Position numbers and translations under genes: made by a program
Part shown: piece after piece, positions 1-9,829 of the stretch
Position numbering within the stretch: the stretch's first letter is position 1
Layout: each line of letters starts with the position of its first letter
Assembly: GCF_002835935.1 (NCBI RefSeq)
Contig: NZ_PJCF01000011.1
Coordinates: forward strand, 39,143 to 103,142
Direction: 5' to 3'
DNA: 64,000 nt
Source of the DNA: Paraglaciecola sp. MB-3u-78
GTDB taxonomy: Bacteria; Pseudomonadota; Gammaproteobacteria; Enterobacterales; Alteromonadaceae
The notes under the pieces: generated by a model
Databases searched by the model: none
What the model saw: only the letters and a program-made list of their open reading frames with translations
Told to the model about the DNA's origin: nothing

Positions 1-145
1 AAATATTCGATTGAGGTGTTTGATGAACTCATTGTGTTTTCTCTGTTAGGGCCACATATTCGTCTTGAATGACTATTTACTTGTTAAAGTAATACGCAGC
101 TAGATTGCTTAAATTTTGCGCGCGGATTATACAGTTTAAAAGAGT
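1..145 (-). repeat. Duplicate of the typA start and upstream region, running off the left edge
   Basis: On the minus strand, a start codon at 30-32 opens a frame reading [10 protein letters not shown] before the window ends. This is the same N-terminus as the typA gene at 695-2539 ([10 protein letters not shown]). The similarity continues through the untranslated region: bases 1-145 align with about 2508-2668, sharing the stretch around the start codon, the 'aaagtaatac' block and the 'gcgcggatt' block, with scattered differences. Either a second typA-like gene, intact or broken, lies to the left in the same orientation, or only the 5' end was duplicated. The window cannot tell which. Confidence 0.8.
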
Positions 146-621
146 AAAGGGGACAAGTCTTTTGAACATTCATCGATATAAAATTTATACCGTCCACTCA
201 TAGTAACTTCACTGCAAGCTACGGGCTGCGAGCTAAGGGCTAGAAGCTAAAAGTTATCAAGGCTGTCCATATTAGTTGACTAGTGACTTGCCTCCTATTT
301 TCAAAGCCAAAACGCATTTAATTACCACCGAGGAAAATGAGGCCACCGGGTGCCGCGCACAGAGGAAAAGAAACTCAATGCTTATTATCAGTTACTCTGT
401 GTAGCGAAGCGCTCCTTGTTCTCTGAGGTTCAAAATCCTTAATGATTATATTTTAAATATTTGGACGTAAAACGGAAAAAACAGTTGATATACAACTGGA
501 CTAAAGACGTATTATTTTTGCAAAGCGCGAAGTTATCATGGCTGTTTATATTAGTTCATACATCAACTAATTAGCATATAAATCAAAGGCCATGAGCTTC
601 TGATAACTTTAATGTAGCCAA
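146..621. other. Intergenic stretch between typA and the typA-like start
   Basis: No convincing gene is seen. There are degenerate AGCTA-type heptads around 215-250, and a 27-bp near-repeat at 252-278 and 531-557 (both containing 'aagttatca', 'ggctgt' and 'atattagtt'). These look like duplication debris related to the heptad repeats next to typA. Confidence 0.5.
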
Positions 622-645
622 TAAAAAACCGGCTTTCGCCGGTTT
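622..645 (-). terminator. Rho-independent terminator of typA
   Basis: Stem 626-633 pairs perfectly with 638-645 (AAACCGGC / GCCGGTTT) around a 4-base loop. Read on the minus strand it is followed by a T-rich run at 622-626. It lies about 50 bases past the typA stop codon. Confidence 0.85.
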
Positions 646-662
646 CAATTTAATCTTTTAAA

Positions 663-691
663 AGCTCGAAGCTCGAAGCTCGAAGCTCGAA
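663..691. repeat. Tandem heptanucleotide repeat, about four units of AGCTCGA
   Basis: Four near-perfect copies of a 7-bp unit sit between the typA stop and its terminator, so they would be transcribed in the typA 3' UTR. A related repeat of unit GCTACGA lies after glnA at 4503-4550. Confidence 0.85.
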
Positions 692-694
692 AGT

Positions 695-2539
695 TTATCC
701 TTTAGCAGGACGCCCAGCTTGCTTACGCAAGTTTTCAGTCAGTAGCTTCTTACGAATACGCGTACTGATAGGGGTTACTTCAACCAATTCATCGTTATCG
801 ATGAATTCAAGTGCTTGTTCCAACGACATAACAATCGGCGGAACTAAGCTTTGTGCTTCGTCGGTACCTGATGAACGTACGTTAGTTAACTGCTTACCTT
901 TTAGGGCGTTAACCGTTAGGTCATTTTCACGAGCGTGAATACCAATAACCATGCCTTCGTATACTTCAAGACCGTGGCCGATAAATAAACGTCCGCGGCT
1001 TTGCAAGTTAAACAAGGCGTTAGTCAATGCTTTACCCGTTGCGTTGGCAATCAATACGCCACTCTTACGCTGACCGATTACGCCGCCTTTATGGGGTCCG
1101 TAATGATCAAATGTGTGGTACATCAAACCAGAACCTGACGTCATAGTCATAAAGTCAGTTTGGAAACCAATCAAGCCACGGCTAGGGATCATAAAGTCCA
1201 TACGAATACGGCCTTTGCCATCTGGTGACATATTAGTTAATTCACCTTTACGTGTACCAATCTGTTCCATGATAGAACCTTGATGTTGTTCTTCAACATC
1301 TATGGTGACCGATTCGTAAGGTTCGTGAGTCACCCCATCTACTTGTTTCAAAATAACTTCTGGACGAGAAACGGCTAATTCATAACCTTCACGACGCATG
1401 TTTTCAATCAATATGCCTAAGTGAAGTTCACCACGACCAGATACGCGGAATTTATCCGGATCAGTCGGTATTTCTTCCACTTTAAGTGCCACGTTGTGGA
1501 TCAACTCGTGCTGCAAACGTTCAAGGATATTTCGTGAAGTCACGAATTTACCTTCTTGACCAGCAAAAGGAGAATTATTGACCTGGAATGTCATGGTGAC
1601 TGTAGGTTCATCAACAGAAAGAGGCGGTAAAGCTACCACTGCACTTGGGTCACAAACAGTATCGGAGATTTTAAGTTCGCCCAGACCTGTTATAGCAACA
1701 ATATCACCTGCATCACCAGATTCCACTTCGAGGCGCTGTAGCCCTAAATAGCCTTGCACCTGACCAATTTTCGCGTTACGAGTTATGCCATCAGCACCAA
1801 TAACAGTGACTGCTTGGTTAGTCTTAACCGAACCACTAGTAATACGCCCTATACCTATTACACCCACATAAGAGTTGTGATCCAATTGCGATATTTGCAT
1901 TTGTAATGGGCCGTTAATGTCGGCAGCAGGTGGCTTAACGTGTTTGATGATAGTTTCAAACAAAGGTGTCATGGTATCGCTAGGGACATCTAAATCGTTG
2001 GTTGCCCAACCATTTATAGCTGATGCGTATACCACTTGAAAATCTAGTTGATCGTCAGTTGCGCCCAAGTTGTCGAACAAATCAAATACTTGATCTATAA
2101 CCCAATCTGGACGAGCGCCTGCCTTATCAATTTTGTTGATAACAACGATTGGCTTTAAACCTTGAGCAAAGGCTTTTTGTGTCACAAAGCGGGTTTGTGG
2201 CATGGGGCCTTCTTGTGCATCTACCAATAATAATACTGAATCGGCCATAGACATCACACGCTCTACTTCACCACCGAAATCGGCGTGACCAGGAGTGTCT
2301 ACTATATTGATGCGGTATTCTTTCCATTTAATGGCGGTGTTTTTCGCAAGAATAGTGATACCACGCTCTTTTTCGATGTCGTTTGAGTCCATCACACGTT
2401 CTTCGGCTTCGCCGCGGCTAGCTTCTAATGTGCCAGACTGTTGTAATAACTTATCTACTAAGGTGGTTTTACCGTGATCGACGTGGGCAATTATCGCTAT
2501 GTTCCTCAAATTTTCAATCGAGGTGTTTGATGAACTCAT
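695..2539 (-). CDS. typA: Ribosome-associated GTPase TypA/BipA
   Basis: This 614-aa protein is a translational GTPase of the EF-G/LepA class that binds the 70S ribosome. In the family it supports growth under stress, especially cold, and late 50S assembly. Visible motifs are the G1 loop AHVDHGKT near residue 20, G3 DTPGHAD near 80 and G4 NKID near 135, followed by beta-barrel, EF-G-like and TypA-specific C-terminal domains (for example SRGLIGF and GRLFIGHG). The length is normal for the family. The ATG start is backed by near-identity with the duplicate start at the left edge. The gene has its own terminator and is divergent from glnA. Confidence 0.97.
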   Translation of the reverse strand: MSSSNTSIENLRNIAIIAHVDHGKTTLVDKLLQQSGTLEASRGEAEERVMDSNDIEKERGITILAKNTAIKWKEYRINIVDTPGHADFGGEVERVMSMADSVLLLVDAQEGPMPQTRFVTQKAFAQGLKPIVVINKIDKAGARPDWVIDQVFDLFDNLGATDDQLDFQVVYASAINGWATNDLDVPSDTMTPLFETIIKHVKPPAADINGPLQMQISQLDHNSYVGVIGIGRITSGSVKTNQAVTVIGADGITRNAKIGQVQGYLGLQRLEVESGDAGDIVAITGLGELKISDTVCDPSAVVALPPLSVDEPTVTMTFQVNNSPFAGQEGKFVTSRNILERLQHELIHNVALKVEEIPTDPDKFRVSGRGELHLGILIENMRREGYELAVSRPEVILKQVDGVTHEPYESVTIDVEEQHQGSIMEQIGTRKGELTNMSPDGKGRIRMDFMIPSRGLIGFQTDFMTMTSGSGLMYHTFDHYGPHKGGVIGQRKSGVLIANATGKALTNALFNLQSRGRLFIGHGLEVYEGMVIGIHARENDLTVNALKGKQLTNVRSSGTDEAQSLVPPIVMSLEQALEFIDNDELVEVTPISTRIRKKLLTENLRKQAGRPAKG

Positions 2540-2787
2540 TGTTTTGTCTCTGTTTAAGGGCCAGATATTGTGTCAAATATGATTATAAATTTTTAAAGTC
2601 ATATTTTCTAAAGTAATACACGGCTAAATTTACTGAAATTTTATGGGCGCGGATTGTACAGTTTTATCCAACATTTAGCGAACTTCAAATGCATATTGCT
2701 ATTAATAGAGAAAAACCCCTCAATTGAGTAACCTTGTATTAACATATTGCTAATAATTTGGATCATTAAAGTGCGATGGTGTCATGT

Positions 2788-2823
2788 TGGTGCGCTTCTG
2801 CTCTTTTTTGGTGCGTTTGGTGC
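2788..2823 (+). promoter_or_regulatory. Cluster of TGGTGC half-sites, probable NtrC enhancer of glnA
   Basis: TGGTGC occurs three times (2788-2793, 2809-2814, 2818-2823), matching the right half of the enterobacterial NtrC operator (TGCACCA-N-TGGTGC). The sites lie about 90-125 bases upstream of the transcription start predicted from the sigma54 promoter, the usual enhancer distance. Left half-sites are poor, so these are inferred sites. Confidence 0.55.
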
Positions 2824-2888
2824 TGTTTTTTTCGTTTACTGTATGCTAAAAAAACATAAACAAAAGGCATTCCAATTACTTAGGTATG

Positions 2889-2904
2889 TGGCATGATTAT
2901 CGCT
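2889..2904 (+). promoter_or_regulatory. Sigma54 (-24/-12) promoter of glnA
   Basis: TGGCATG-N4-TCGCT has GG at 2890-2891 and GC at 2902-2903 with the obligatory 10-base spacing. It lies about 75 bases upstream of the glnA start. With glnL/glnG downstream, this matches the classical NtrC-activated glnA promoter. Confidence 0.75.
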
Positions 2905-2979
2905 TTATATCGGCACGTCTTAGTATTTGGGTTATATGACACCCACTAATACATTTATACTTTTAATCTGGAGGACACC

Positions 2980-4389
2980 ATGTCAGCACAAAAGGCCTTA
3001 GACCTAATTAAAGAAACCGAAGCTAAATTTGTTGATTTACGCTTTACCGATACTAAAGGTAAGGAACAGCACGTTTCTATCCCTACTCATCAAGTGAATG
3101 AAGACTTCTTCGAAGAAGGCAAAATGTTTGATGGTTCTTCTATTATAGGTTGGAAGGGTATTAACGAATCAGACATGATTTTGATGCCTGATGGCGAAAC
3201 CGCTGTACTTGACCCATTTGCTGAAGAAACACAAATCAATATCCGTTGCGACATTTTAGAACCTATGACGATGCAAGGTTATGACCGTGATCCTCGTTCT
3301 GTTGCTCGTCGCGCAGAAGAGTATTTGAAGTCTACCGGTATCGGTGACACAGCGTTATTTGGCCCTGAGCCAGAATTCTTTTTGTTTGACGATGTACGTT
3401 TCCACACAGATATGGCTGGCTCTTTCTTTAAAATTGATTCTAGCGAAGCCAAGTGGAATTCAGGCTCTGAGTTTGAAGAAGGCAATATGGCTCACCGTCC
3501 TGGTGTTAAAGGCGGTTATTTTCCGGTTCCTCCAGTCGATTCAGCTCATGATACCCGTGCTGCTATGTGCATGGTTATGGAAGAAATGGGCTTAACAGTT
3601 GAAGCGCATCACCATGAGGTAGCGACTGCTGGTCAAAACGAAATTGCATGTCTTTTTAACACTTTAGTTAAAAAAGCGGATGAAGTGCAAATCTACAAGT
3701 ATGTGGTACATAACGTTGCACATGCTTACGGACAAACGGCTACCTTTATGCCTAAGCCTATTGTTGGCGATAATGGTTCTGGTATGCATGTTCACCAATC
3801 AATTTCTAAAGATGGCAAAAACATCTTTGCTGGTGACAAGTATGCCGGTATGTCAGAAGAAGCCTTGTTCTACATTGGCGGCATCATTAAACATGCTCGT
3901 GCCATTAATGCGTTCACAAACGCATCTACTAACTCTTACAAACGTTTAGTACCTGGTTTTGAAGCGCCTGTTATGTTGGCATATTCTGCACGTAACCGCT
4001 CTGCTTCTATTCGTATTCCTTTTGTGACGACTGATAGAGCACGTCGTATTGAAGTGCGTTTTCCTGATCCTACTGGTAATCCTTACTTAGCATTTACTGC
4101 TATGTTGATGGCTGGCCTTGACGGGATCAAAAACAAAATTCACCCTGGTGATTCAATGGACAAAGACTTGTATGACTTGCCTCCTGAAGAAGCCGCCGCT
4201 ATTCCACAAGTATGTAGTTCATTTGAGCAAGCTTTGGAAGCCCTTAACAATGACCGTGAGTTCTTAACAGTCGGTGGCGTTATGTCTGACGACTCGATAG
4301 ATGCTTACATCGCCCTTAAGAGCGAAGAAGTACAATTATTGAACATGTCAACTCACCCAGTTGAGTTTGATATGTATTACAGCGTTTAA
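2980..4389 (+). CDS. glnA: Glutamine synthetase type I
   Basis: It makes glutamine from glutamate, ammonia and ATP as a cytoplasmic dodecamer, the main ammonia assimilation enzyme. At 469 aa it has exactly the length of the E. coli enzyme. Visible motifs include the N-terminal beta-grasp signature ([10 protein letters not shown]), the ATP-binding [16 protein letters not shown] segment, and the adenylylation loop [11 protein letters not shown]. The modifiable Tyr at about residue 398 marks a GSI-beta enzyme controlled by GlnE. The gene sits behind a sigma54 promoter with NtrC-like sites and ends at a strong terminator, so it is probably also transcribed alone. Confidence 0.98.
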   Translation: MSAQKALDLIKETEAKFVDLRFTDTKGKEQHVSIPTHQVNEDFFEEGKMFDGSSIIGWKGINESDMILMPDGETAVLDPFAEETQINIRCDILEPMTMQGYDRDPRSVARRAEEYLKSTGIGDTALFGPEPEFFLFDDVRFHTDMAGSFFKIDSSEAKWNSGSEFEEGNMAHRPGVKGGYFPVPPVDSAHDTRAAMCMVMEEMGLTVEAHHHEVATAGQNEIACLFNTLVKKADEVQIYKYVVHNVAHAYGQTATFMPKPIVGDNGSGMHVHQSISKDGKNIFAGDKYAGMSEEALFYIGGIIKHARAINAFTNASTNSYKRLVPGFEAPVMLAYSARNRSASIRIPFVTTDRARRIEVRFPDPTGNPYLAFTAMLMAGLDGIKNKIHPGDSMDKDLYDLPPEEAAAIPQVCSSFEQALEALNNDREFLTVGGVMSDDSIDAYIALKSEEVQLLNMSTHPVEFDMYYSV

Positions 4390-4450
4390 CAACCGTGTTT
4401 TACAACCGTGTTTAAGTTAAATATCTAAGATAGTTATTAAAATAAATAAC

Positions 4451-4478
4451 AAGCCCGCATTTGCGGGCTTTTTTTTAC
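4451..4478 (+). terminator. Rho-independent terminator of glnA
   Basis: A GC-rich stem (AAGCCCGCA / TGCGGGCTT) with a 2-base apex is followed by a run of eight T. It lies about 60 bases after the glnA stop and separates glnA from the downstream DUF4124-glnL-glnG genes. Confidence 0.9.
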
Positions 4479-4502
4479 CTGTAATAAGGCTACACTGACT
4501 TA

Positions 4503-4550
4503 AAAGCTACGAGCTACGAGCTACGAGCTACGAGCTATGAGATAGGAGCT
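4503..4550. repeat. Tandem heptanucleotide repeat GCTACGA, about five units then degenerate
   Basis: Four perfect units and one or two degenerate ones lie just after the glnA terminator and about 40 bases before the next gene. The type matches the AGCTCGA heptads beside typA and the degenerate units near 215-250. Confidence 0.85.
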
Positions 4551-4590
4551 TCGGGTTTCTAGTTAGGATTTAATCTGGGAGGGGGTGATT

Positions 4591-5118
4591 GTGCGGATAT
4601 TCTGTATTCTATGTTTATTATTATTGTGCATGAATGTCTCTGCACAGGTGGTCTATAAAACAGTAAAGGTTGATGGCAGTGTGGTGTACAGTGATGTTCC
4701 CAGCGATGGTGCTGAACCCATTAATTTATCATCTATTAATACTGTTGTTGTACCCGCTCTTAATAATGCTGCAAGCCAAACTACTCGTCGACTTAATCCA
4801 ATAAAAAAACTTATTCCTGAAGTGCAGTATCTGGTGTTTATTCGTTCTCCCGCTGCTGAACAAACATTGCGTGATAATTCCGGTGCTGTAACCATTAACG
4901 CAGAAGTTGTACCCAAAAAAGCTGGAAAATTTCAATTAGTTTTTGATAATCAGATAGTTAAAACCCAATCAAAAAGTGAATTTTTATTAGAAAATGTAAA
5001 CCGAGGCGCTCACACCATTCAAATTGATTTTCTCGACAACTCAGGCAAGATCCTTGCATCGTCTAAGCAGCAGACCTTTTATCTGCAAAAAGCTTCTGCT
5101 CTGATCAATGCTAACTAA
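4591..5118 (+). CDS. Periplasmic DUF4124-type protein between glnA and glnL
   Basis: This ~175-aa exported protein of unknown function has a signal peptide (VRIFCILCLLLLCMNVSAQ) followed by the short DUF4124 pattern (VYKTVKVDGSVVYSDVPSDGAEPI). A predicted beta-rich C-terminal half follows (INAEVVPKKAGKFQLVFDNQ, NVNRGAHTIQIDF) that resembles an immunoglobulin-like fold. I chose GTG at 4591 because the GGAGG at 4578-4582 is correctly spaced for it, whereas the in-frame GTG at 4585 would be too close. I recall genes like it between glnA and glnL in many marine gammaproteobacteria. A role in nitrogen control is not shown. Confidence 0.8.
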   Translation: MRIFCILCLLLLCMNVSAQVVYKTVKVDGSVVYSDVPSDGAEPINLSSINTVVVPALNNAASQTTRRLNPIKKLIPEVQYLVFIRSPAAEQTLRDNSGAVTINAEVVPKKAGKFQLVFDNQIVKTQSKSEFLLENVNRGAHTIQIDFLDNSGKILASSKQQTFYLQKASALINAN

Positions 5119-5209
5119 CGTAAATCGGTTTATTTTATAAAAAGTAGTATCTATATCAAAGCAGCTAAATAATACTTTGCACTATATAAGTGCATTAAAT
5201 GTTGAATTT

Positions 5210-6289
5210 ATGTCTGAATCTGTCACTACTGAAAATTTACTCGATAACTTATCGACTGCCGTGCTGGTGTTAGATAACCAATTGATTGTTCAATATGCCA
5301 ATCATGCTGCACAAGATGTATTTGAACGTAGTTTGAATTTGTTAATTGGTTGTTCATTTAATCAGTTTATTGCATCTTCGAGTCTCGATTTTGAACGCTT
5401 TCAAAATTCCATGGAATTTGGTGACGTTTATTCTGACAGTGAAGTCACCTTCAAATTTACGGATGGTCGACACACCCAGGCTGATGTTTCTGTTACCAAT
5501 ATTTGGGAAAATCAAGACAAACGCTTATTAGTCGAAATCAGACTTGTGGAACAACAGAAAAAAATCAGTCAAGAAAATCGCCAATGGGCGCAACAGCAGG
5601 CTGCCCGAGAGTTGGTCCGTGGATTAGCCCATGAAATTAAAAATCCATTGGGCGGCATCAGAGGGGCAGCACAACTGCTAGCTAAGCAACTACCTAGTGA
5701 TGAGTTAAAAGAATTTACTCAAGTTATTATCGAACAATCCGATAGGCTCACCAATTTAGTTGATCGTTTATTGGGACCCAACCTGCGGCCAAATTTTGAT
5801 TGGCAGAATGTGCATCAAGTGCTCGAAAAAGTATCTACTTTGGTACAACTTGATCCCAGCCATAATATTGTTATAACAAGGGATTATGACCCGAGTATTC
5901 CCGATGTGTATTTGGATCAATATATGATGCAACAAGCTACATTAAATATAGTGCGCAATAGTGTACAAGTGTTGTCAGAACACCAAGAAATAGTAGGTGA
6001 AATAAAAATAGTGACTAGGATTGAACGCCAAGTGATCATTCATGGCGCTTGCTTCCCCCTATGCGTCAAAATTCAAATTATCGACAACGGCCCCGGCATA
6101 CCTACCGAACTTAAAAACACCCTATTTTACCCCATGGTTACCAGTAAAAAAGAAGGGAGTGGGTTAGGTTTATCTATCTCCCAAACTCTGATCGGTCATC
6201 ACCGTGGAAAGATTGAAGTGGATAGTTGGCCGGGCAGAACAGTATTTACTTTATATATACCCATTGATAAAAAGGATCCCCAGACATGA
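5210..6289 (+). CDS. glnL: Nitrogen regulation sensor kinase NtrB (GlnL)
   Basis: This cytoplasmic histidine kinase/phosphatase phosphorylates NtrC when glutamine is low. The N-terminal PAS domain (about residues 10-115: LLDNLSTAVLVLDNQLIVQYAN) is followed by the H-box VRGLAHEIKNPLGG near residue 140, an N-box (NIVRNSVQ) and G-boxes (DNGPGIP, EGSGLGLSI). The 359-aa length fits. There is no membrane segment, as expected for NtrB. I prefer ATG 5210 over an upstream in-frame ATG at 5177, because translation from 5210 gives the family's usual start. The last 4 bases overlap glnG (ATGA), so the two are translationally coupled. Confidence 0.95.
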   Translation: MSESVTTENLLDNLSTAVLVLDNQLIVQYANHAAQDVFERSLNLLIGCSFNQFIASSSLDFERFQNSMEFGDVYSDSEVTFKFTDGRHTQADVSVTNIWENQDKRLLVEIRLVEQQKKISQENRQWAQQQAARELVRGLAHEIKNPLGGIRGAAQLLAKQLPSDELKEFTQVIIEQSDRLTNLVDRLLGPNLRPNFDWQNVHQVLEKVSTLVQLDPSHNIVITRDYDPSIPDVYLDQYMMQQATLNIVRNSVQVLSEHQEIVGEIKIVTRIERQVIIHGACFPLCVKIQIIDNGPGIPTELKNTLFYPMVTSKKEGSGLGLSISQTLIGHHRGKIEVDSWPGRTVFTLYIPIDKKDPQT

Positions 6290-7692
6290 GTTCAGAACCC
6301 GTATGGATAGTCGATGACGACAGCTCGATTCGCTGGGTATTACAAAAAGCGTTACAGTCAGCGAATATTCCTTGTTTCAGTTTTGAAAACCCTCAAGACC
6401 TATTGTTGCAGTTAGAAACTGGGCAACCGCCTGAAGTGATAGTGTCGGATATTCGTATGCCACAAATGGATGGAATGGTGTTATTAAGAGAAGTGCATAA
6501 GCGTTTTGAAAATATCCCTGTGATCATCATGACCGCCCATTCTGATTTAGACAGTGCGGTGAATGCCTATCAAAGTGGGGCATTTGAATACCTACCCAAA
6601 CCCTTTGACATCGATGAAGCTGTGAATTTAGTGCAGCGGGCGTTAACCCATGCGCGGGAGCAGTCTAGTAAACATCAACCTCCTGAAATAGTCAAAGCGA
6701 CTGAAATCATTGGTGAAGCCCCTGCTATGCAAGAGGTGTTTAGAGCTGTGGGGCGTTTGTCTCGTTCGAGTATTAGTGTGTTGATTAATGGTCAATCAGG
6801 CACAGGTAAAGAGTTAGTGGCCCATGCATTACATCGTCATAGCCCTCGCTCAGATAATACTTTTATTGCCCTAAATATGGCGGCAATTCCGGCCGATCTG
6901 ATTGAATCTGAATTGTTTGGTCACGAAAAAGGCGCATTTACTGGGGCCCAAGCAGCAAGGCAAGGGCGTTTCGAACAAGCTAATGGCGGCACCTTGTTTT
7001 TGGATGAAATAGGCGATATGCCCATAGACGTGCAAACTAGATTATTACGGGTGTTAGCAGACGGGCAATTTTACCGAGTGGGCGGTCATAATCCCGTCAC
7101 AGTCGATGTGCGCATTATTGCTGCCACTCACCAAAATTTGGAACAACGTGTATCTGACGGTAAATTTCGGGAAGATTTGTATCATAGATTAAATGTCATA
7201 CGTATTCATATCCCTACACTCAGTGAAAGGCGTGAAGATATTCCCATCTTGGCAGCGCACTTTTTGCAAAAAGCGGCGGCAGAACTAGCGGTTGAGGTTA
7301 AATCTCTTAGTAAAGAGACTAAAAAAGTACTATCCACCTTACCCTGGCCAGGCAATGTTCGTCAGCTTGAAAACATGTGTCGTTGGTTAACGGTGATGGC
7401 GAGCGGTCAAGAAGTGCTACCTCACGACTTACCGCCAGAAATTAACCAACAGCCGGTATCAACCGAAAAAACAGCTCAGGCTGGTGATTGGCAAACGCTT
7501 CTTGCTAGTTGGGCTGATACCCAGTTGCAATCTGGTCATAATAATATTTTAGATGATGCGATTATGAGTTTTGAACGTATTTTGTTAGAACGTGCTTTAA
7601 ACTACACACATGGACACAAACAAGATGCAGCTAAGCGTTTGGGTTGGGGTAGGAATACACTGACTAGGAAATTGAAAGAGTTGGATATGTAA
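6286..7692 (+). CDS. glnG: Nitrogen regulation response regulator NtrC (GlnG)
   Basis: A 468-aa sigma54-dependent activator. The receiver domain at residues 5-120 carries the phospho-acceptor Asp in [11 protein letters not shown]. The AAA+ domain has Walker A GQSGTGKE near 170, the sigma54-contacting loop GAFTGA near 217 and Walker [11 protein letters not shown] Fis-type helix-turn-helix ends the protein ([16 protein letters not shown]). It is coupled to glnL by a 4-base overlap. Its obvious local target is the sigma54 promoter of glnA. Confidence 0.97.
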   Translation: MSSEPVWIVDDDSSIRWVLQKALQSANIPCFSFENPQDLLLQLETGQPPEVIVSDIRMPQMDGMVLLREVHKRFENIPVIIMTAHSDLDSAVNAYQSGAFEYLPKPFDIDEAVNLVQRALTHAREQSSKHQPPEIVKATEIIGEAPAMQEVFRAVGRLSRSSISVLINGQSGTGKELVAHALHRHSPRSDNTFIALNMAAIPADLIESELFGHEKGAFTGAQAARQGRFEQANGGTLFLDEIGDMPIDVQTRLLRVLADGQFYRVGGHNPVTVDVRIIAATHQNLEQRVSDGKFREDLYHRLNVIRIHIPTLSERREDIPILAAHFLQKAAAELAVEVKSLSKETKKVLSTLPWPGNVRQLENMCRWLTVMASGQEVLPHDLPPEINQQPVSTEKTAQAGDWQTLLASWADTQLQSGHNNILDDAIMSFERILLERALNYTHGHKQDAAKRLGWGRNTLTRKLKELDM

Positions 7693-8140
7693 GTGTTATT
7701 AGGCTATGTGATTTCTGAGACTAATATATATACGCAATTCTAGAGGGGCAGGGCAATGTTTTAGTTTCTGCCTCTATTCAAACCATACAAGGTGATTCTC
7801 TCGACCTAATGGCGGGTATTTTTATGTGTGATCTCTCATCGGTTGAAATATCGACTTCCGTTTTCATCGTTTAATTTTACTCTATGAGAAAACTTCCTAT
7901 ACGCATAAATCTCTTATCCATTGAAATGGAAGTGAAGGAATCTCAGATTGGATGAAGTGGAAAGTAATAAGCCTTACGGGGAGCAATGAAAATACACAGT
8001 TGCTCTTTATGATTAGTTTTAACAACGCTGGCTTGATAGCTCAAAATTGCCAAATTAACCTACCCTAGCGGACGGCTTTGAGCCGACATTGGAAGTACCA
8101 ATTACTTACGTCTGCTGATCCCGATAGCCCAAGAAATTTA
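7693..8140. other. Intergenic region after glnG
   Basis: No gene is seen. An imperfect hairpin (AGAGGGGCAG ... CTGCCTCT, about 7742-7775) could end the gln transcript but lacks a T-run. The rest is unremarkable AT-rich sequence before the convergent accessory gene. Confidence 0.4.
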
Positions 8141-9490
8141 TTAGCCTTTAGTTTCTTCCATATATCTTTGAGTGTATTCAAATATCAGAAGATTTTTATA
8201 GTAATAGCTTGTATCTTTAATTTTAGAGATTTGAAGTTTAGAAGTTGCTAAGTCAAAATCATCAATAATCTTTTCAGCTAGTATTTCAAATCCTAAATAT
8301 CTTAGCGAAACTAAAACATTCTCCAGCAAAGTTGATTTTTCAAAAACATGTGAAAAAGTTAATGTAGCTTCTTGAGATTTTAAGTCAGACATGTAGAGGT
8401 CGCTATATCGTTCAGAATAATCAATTCCATCCCTTGAGAAATAGAACAGCGCACCTAAACCTGCTGCGTATTCAATCGAAAGTGTTTCTTTTAACTCACA
8501 CAACACAGAGAGCTTTCTTTTACTTTCACTGCTAATTTTTTCAAACTTATTTACTGTGGTGGAATCATTCCAACTTAAACTAACTTTCGACGATTCAAAA
8601 ATTTGTCGATTCTGCATTACCCAATGTCGAAGCACCTCAATAAGTTGCTGCTCAGATATACCGAGTAAAGGTTTTTTCTCACCCACAATCGGTGCAAATT
8701 CATAATGTGACTTTATTCTTTCCAATGCAGAGTCTAACTTTCGTGGTGAAATATTAAATCTTTTCCTGGCTAGGATTTTTGTTTCTTTGAAATCGTCACT
8801 ACTTTTAATATTGCTAAATTCAATGGCTATTAATTTTAGAGTGCTTCGGCTAATTGCATCATTCACACTACTCAGTTGGTATTCATCTAATATATCGTGA
8901 GTAAAATAAAATAATTTTTCTAAATTGTTATGCAACTCCTCAAATTCATTTCTTAAAACTTGGCAACTAATTAAACCACCTATGTCTACTAAATGTTTTT
9001 TCGACGCTTTGCTTATCGGATATCTAAATGTTTGCCCAGTCGGATCTATATTTGCGATGTCATTTATGTGTTTTTCAAAACTTGCTATTATATATTTATA
9101 TCGTTCATCAAGTTCCAGAGCATTTTTTTTGAAGAAATCCCAAATTGCTTTAATATTATGAACATAAATAATATTAACTCTTCCTGATTGTGTGCATATT
9201 GAGTACTTATCATGTTCCAGCTTTTTATTAGCGATTTCTGCAACTTTAATTAACTCCTCAATTGCCCCTTTTAACCTTAGCTCAATGGAATGTCTCATGT
9301 TAAAACAAATAGGATAAATAATGTAATCAGGGCTGGTTTGAATTCCGTTATCTTCTATTACTTTATCTAACAAAGCTTTTGCAGCTAAAGAGAACCCTTC
9401 TGCATAATCAAAATAATTAACAAACCCATTGTTGCCGACACATGCATTTAACCTAGTAGGCTGACCACTCCGAAAAATTGTATTTAGCAC
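8141..9490 (-). CDS. Unrecognised 449-aa accessory protein, HEPN-like N-terminal half
   Basis: I do not recognise a named family. The N-terminal half (residues about 15-200) has a pattern seen in uncharacterised HEPN-like proteins: YPICFNMRHSIELRLKGAIEEL, then a helix with H-x-I-K-A-I-W-D-F, then DPTGQTFRYPIS. The C-terminal half is helical, with no motif I can name. It has no signal peptide or membrane segment. The gene is AT-rich, with poor codon resemblance to glnA, stands alone, and lies between the core gln block and an IS110 remnant, so it looks acquired. A defence or RNA-targeting role is only a possibility. The canonical HEPN R-x(4-6)-H nuclease motif is not evident. Confidence 0.6.
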   Translation of the reverse strand: MLNTIFRSGQPTRLNACVGNNGFVNYFDYAEGFSLAAKALLDKVIEDNGIQTSPDYIIYPICFNMRHSIELRLKGAIEELIKVAEIANKKLEHDKYSICTQSGRVNIIYVHNIKAIWDFFKKNALELDERYKYIIASFEKHINDIANIDPTGQTFRYPISKASKKHLVDIGGLISCQVLRNEFEELHNNLEKLFYFTHDILDEYQLSSVNDAISRSTLKLIAIEFSNIKSSDDFKETKILARKRFNISPRKLDSALERIKSHYEFAPIVGEKKPLLGISEQQLIEVLRHWVMQNRQIFESSKVSLSWNDSTTVNKFEKISSESKRKLSVLCELKETLSIEYAAGLGALFYFSRDGIDYSERYSDLYMSDLKSQEATLTFSHVFEKSTLLENVLVSLRYLGFEILAEKIIDDFDLATSKLQISKIKDTSYYYKNLLIFEYTQRYMEETKG

Positions 9491-9829
9491 TATGTCCCTC
9501 TAATTTTCACAAATAAATAGTTTAAAGCATTACTGAAATTTGCGTGTAACGTTATACTTACACCCAATAATAGTTTGGCTAAAACATTAACAGACAACTC
9601 ATATTAAATAAAAGTTAATAAAAGGACAGGCTGGAAGCAATTCAGAAAACGAAACCTTACAAATAAGTAATTGAACGGCAGCTTTGGCACAAAGCACAAA
9701 GCGCAAATTCCTGATTCATAGGTATGTAATCGCTTTAGAAAATTTGCCCTACAAAAATTAGGGAAAGTGGATCTTGAATTACTCAAACTTTCAAGAAACG
9801 CTCTATAGATATTAGGGTTGAATTTTTGT
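9491..9829. other. Upstream region of the HEPN-like gene
   Basis: AT-rich sequence with no supported gene. The open frame on the minus strand at 9604-9873 lacks any recognisable protein signature and runs into the IS110-associated segment. Confidence 0.4.

Larger units (their letters stand above)
2540..2979. other. Divergent typA-glnA promoter region
   Basis: This 440-base spacer holds the typA promoter side (2540-2680, duplicated at the window start) and the glnA control region with NtrC-like sites and a sigma54 promoter, listed separately. A good Shine-Dalgarno (ctggagga) lies at 2968-2975, just before the glnA ATG. Confidence 0.7.
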
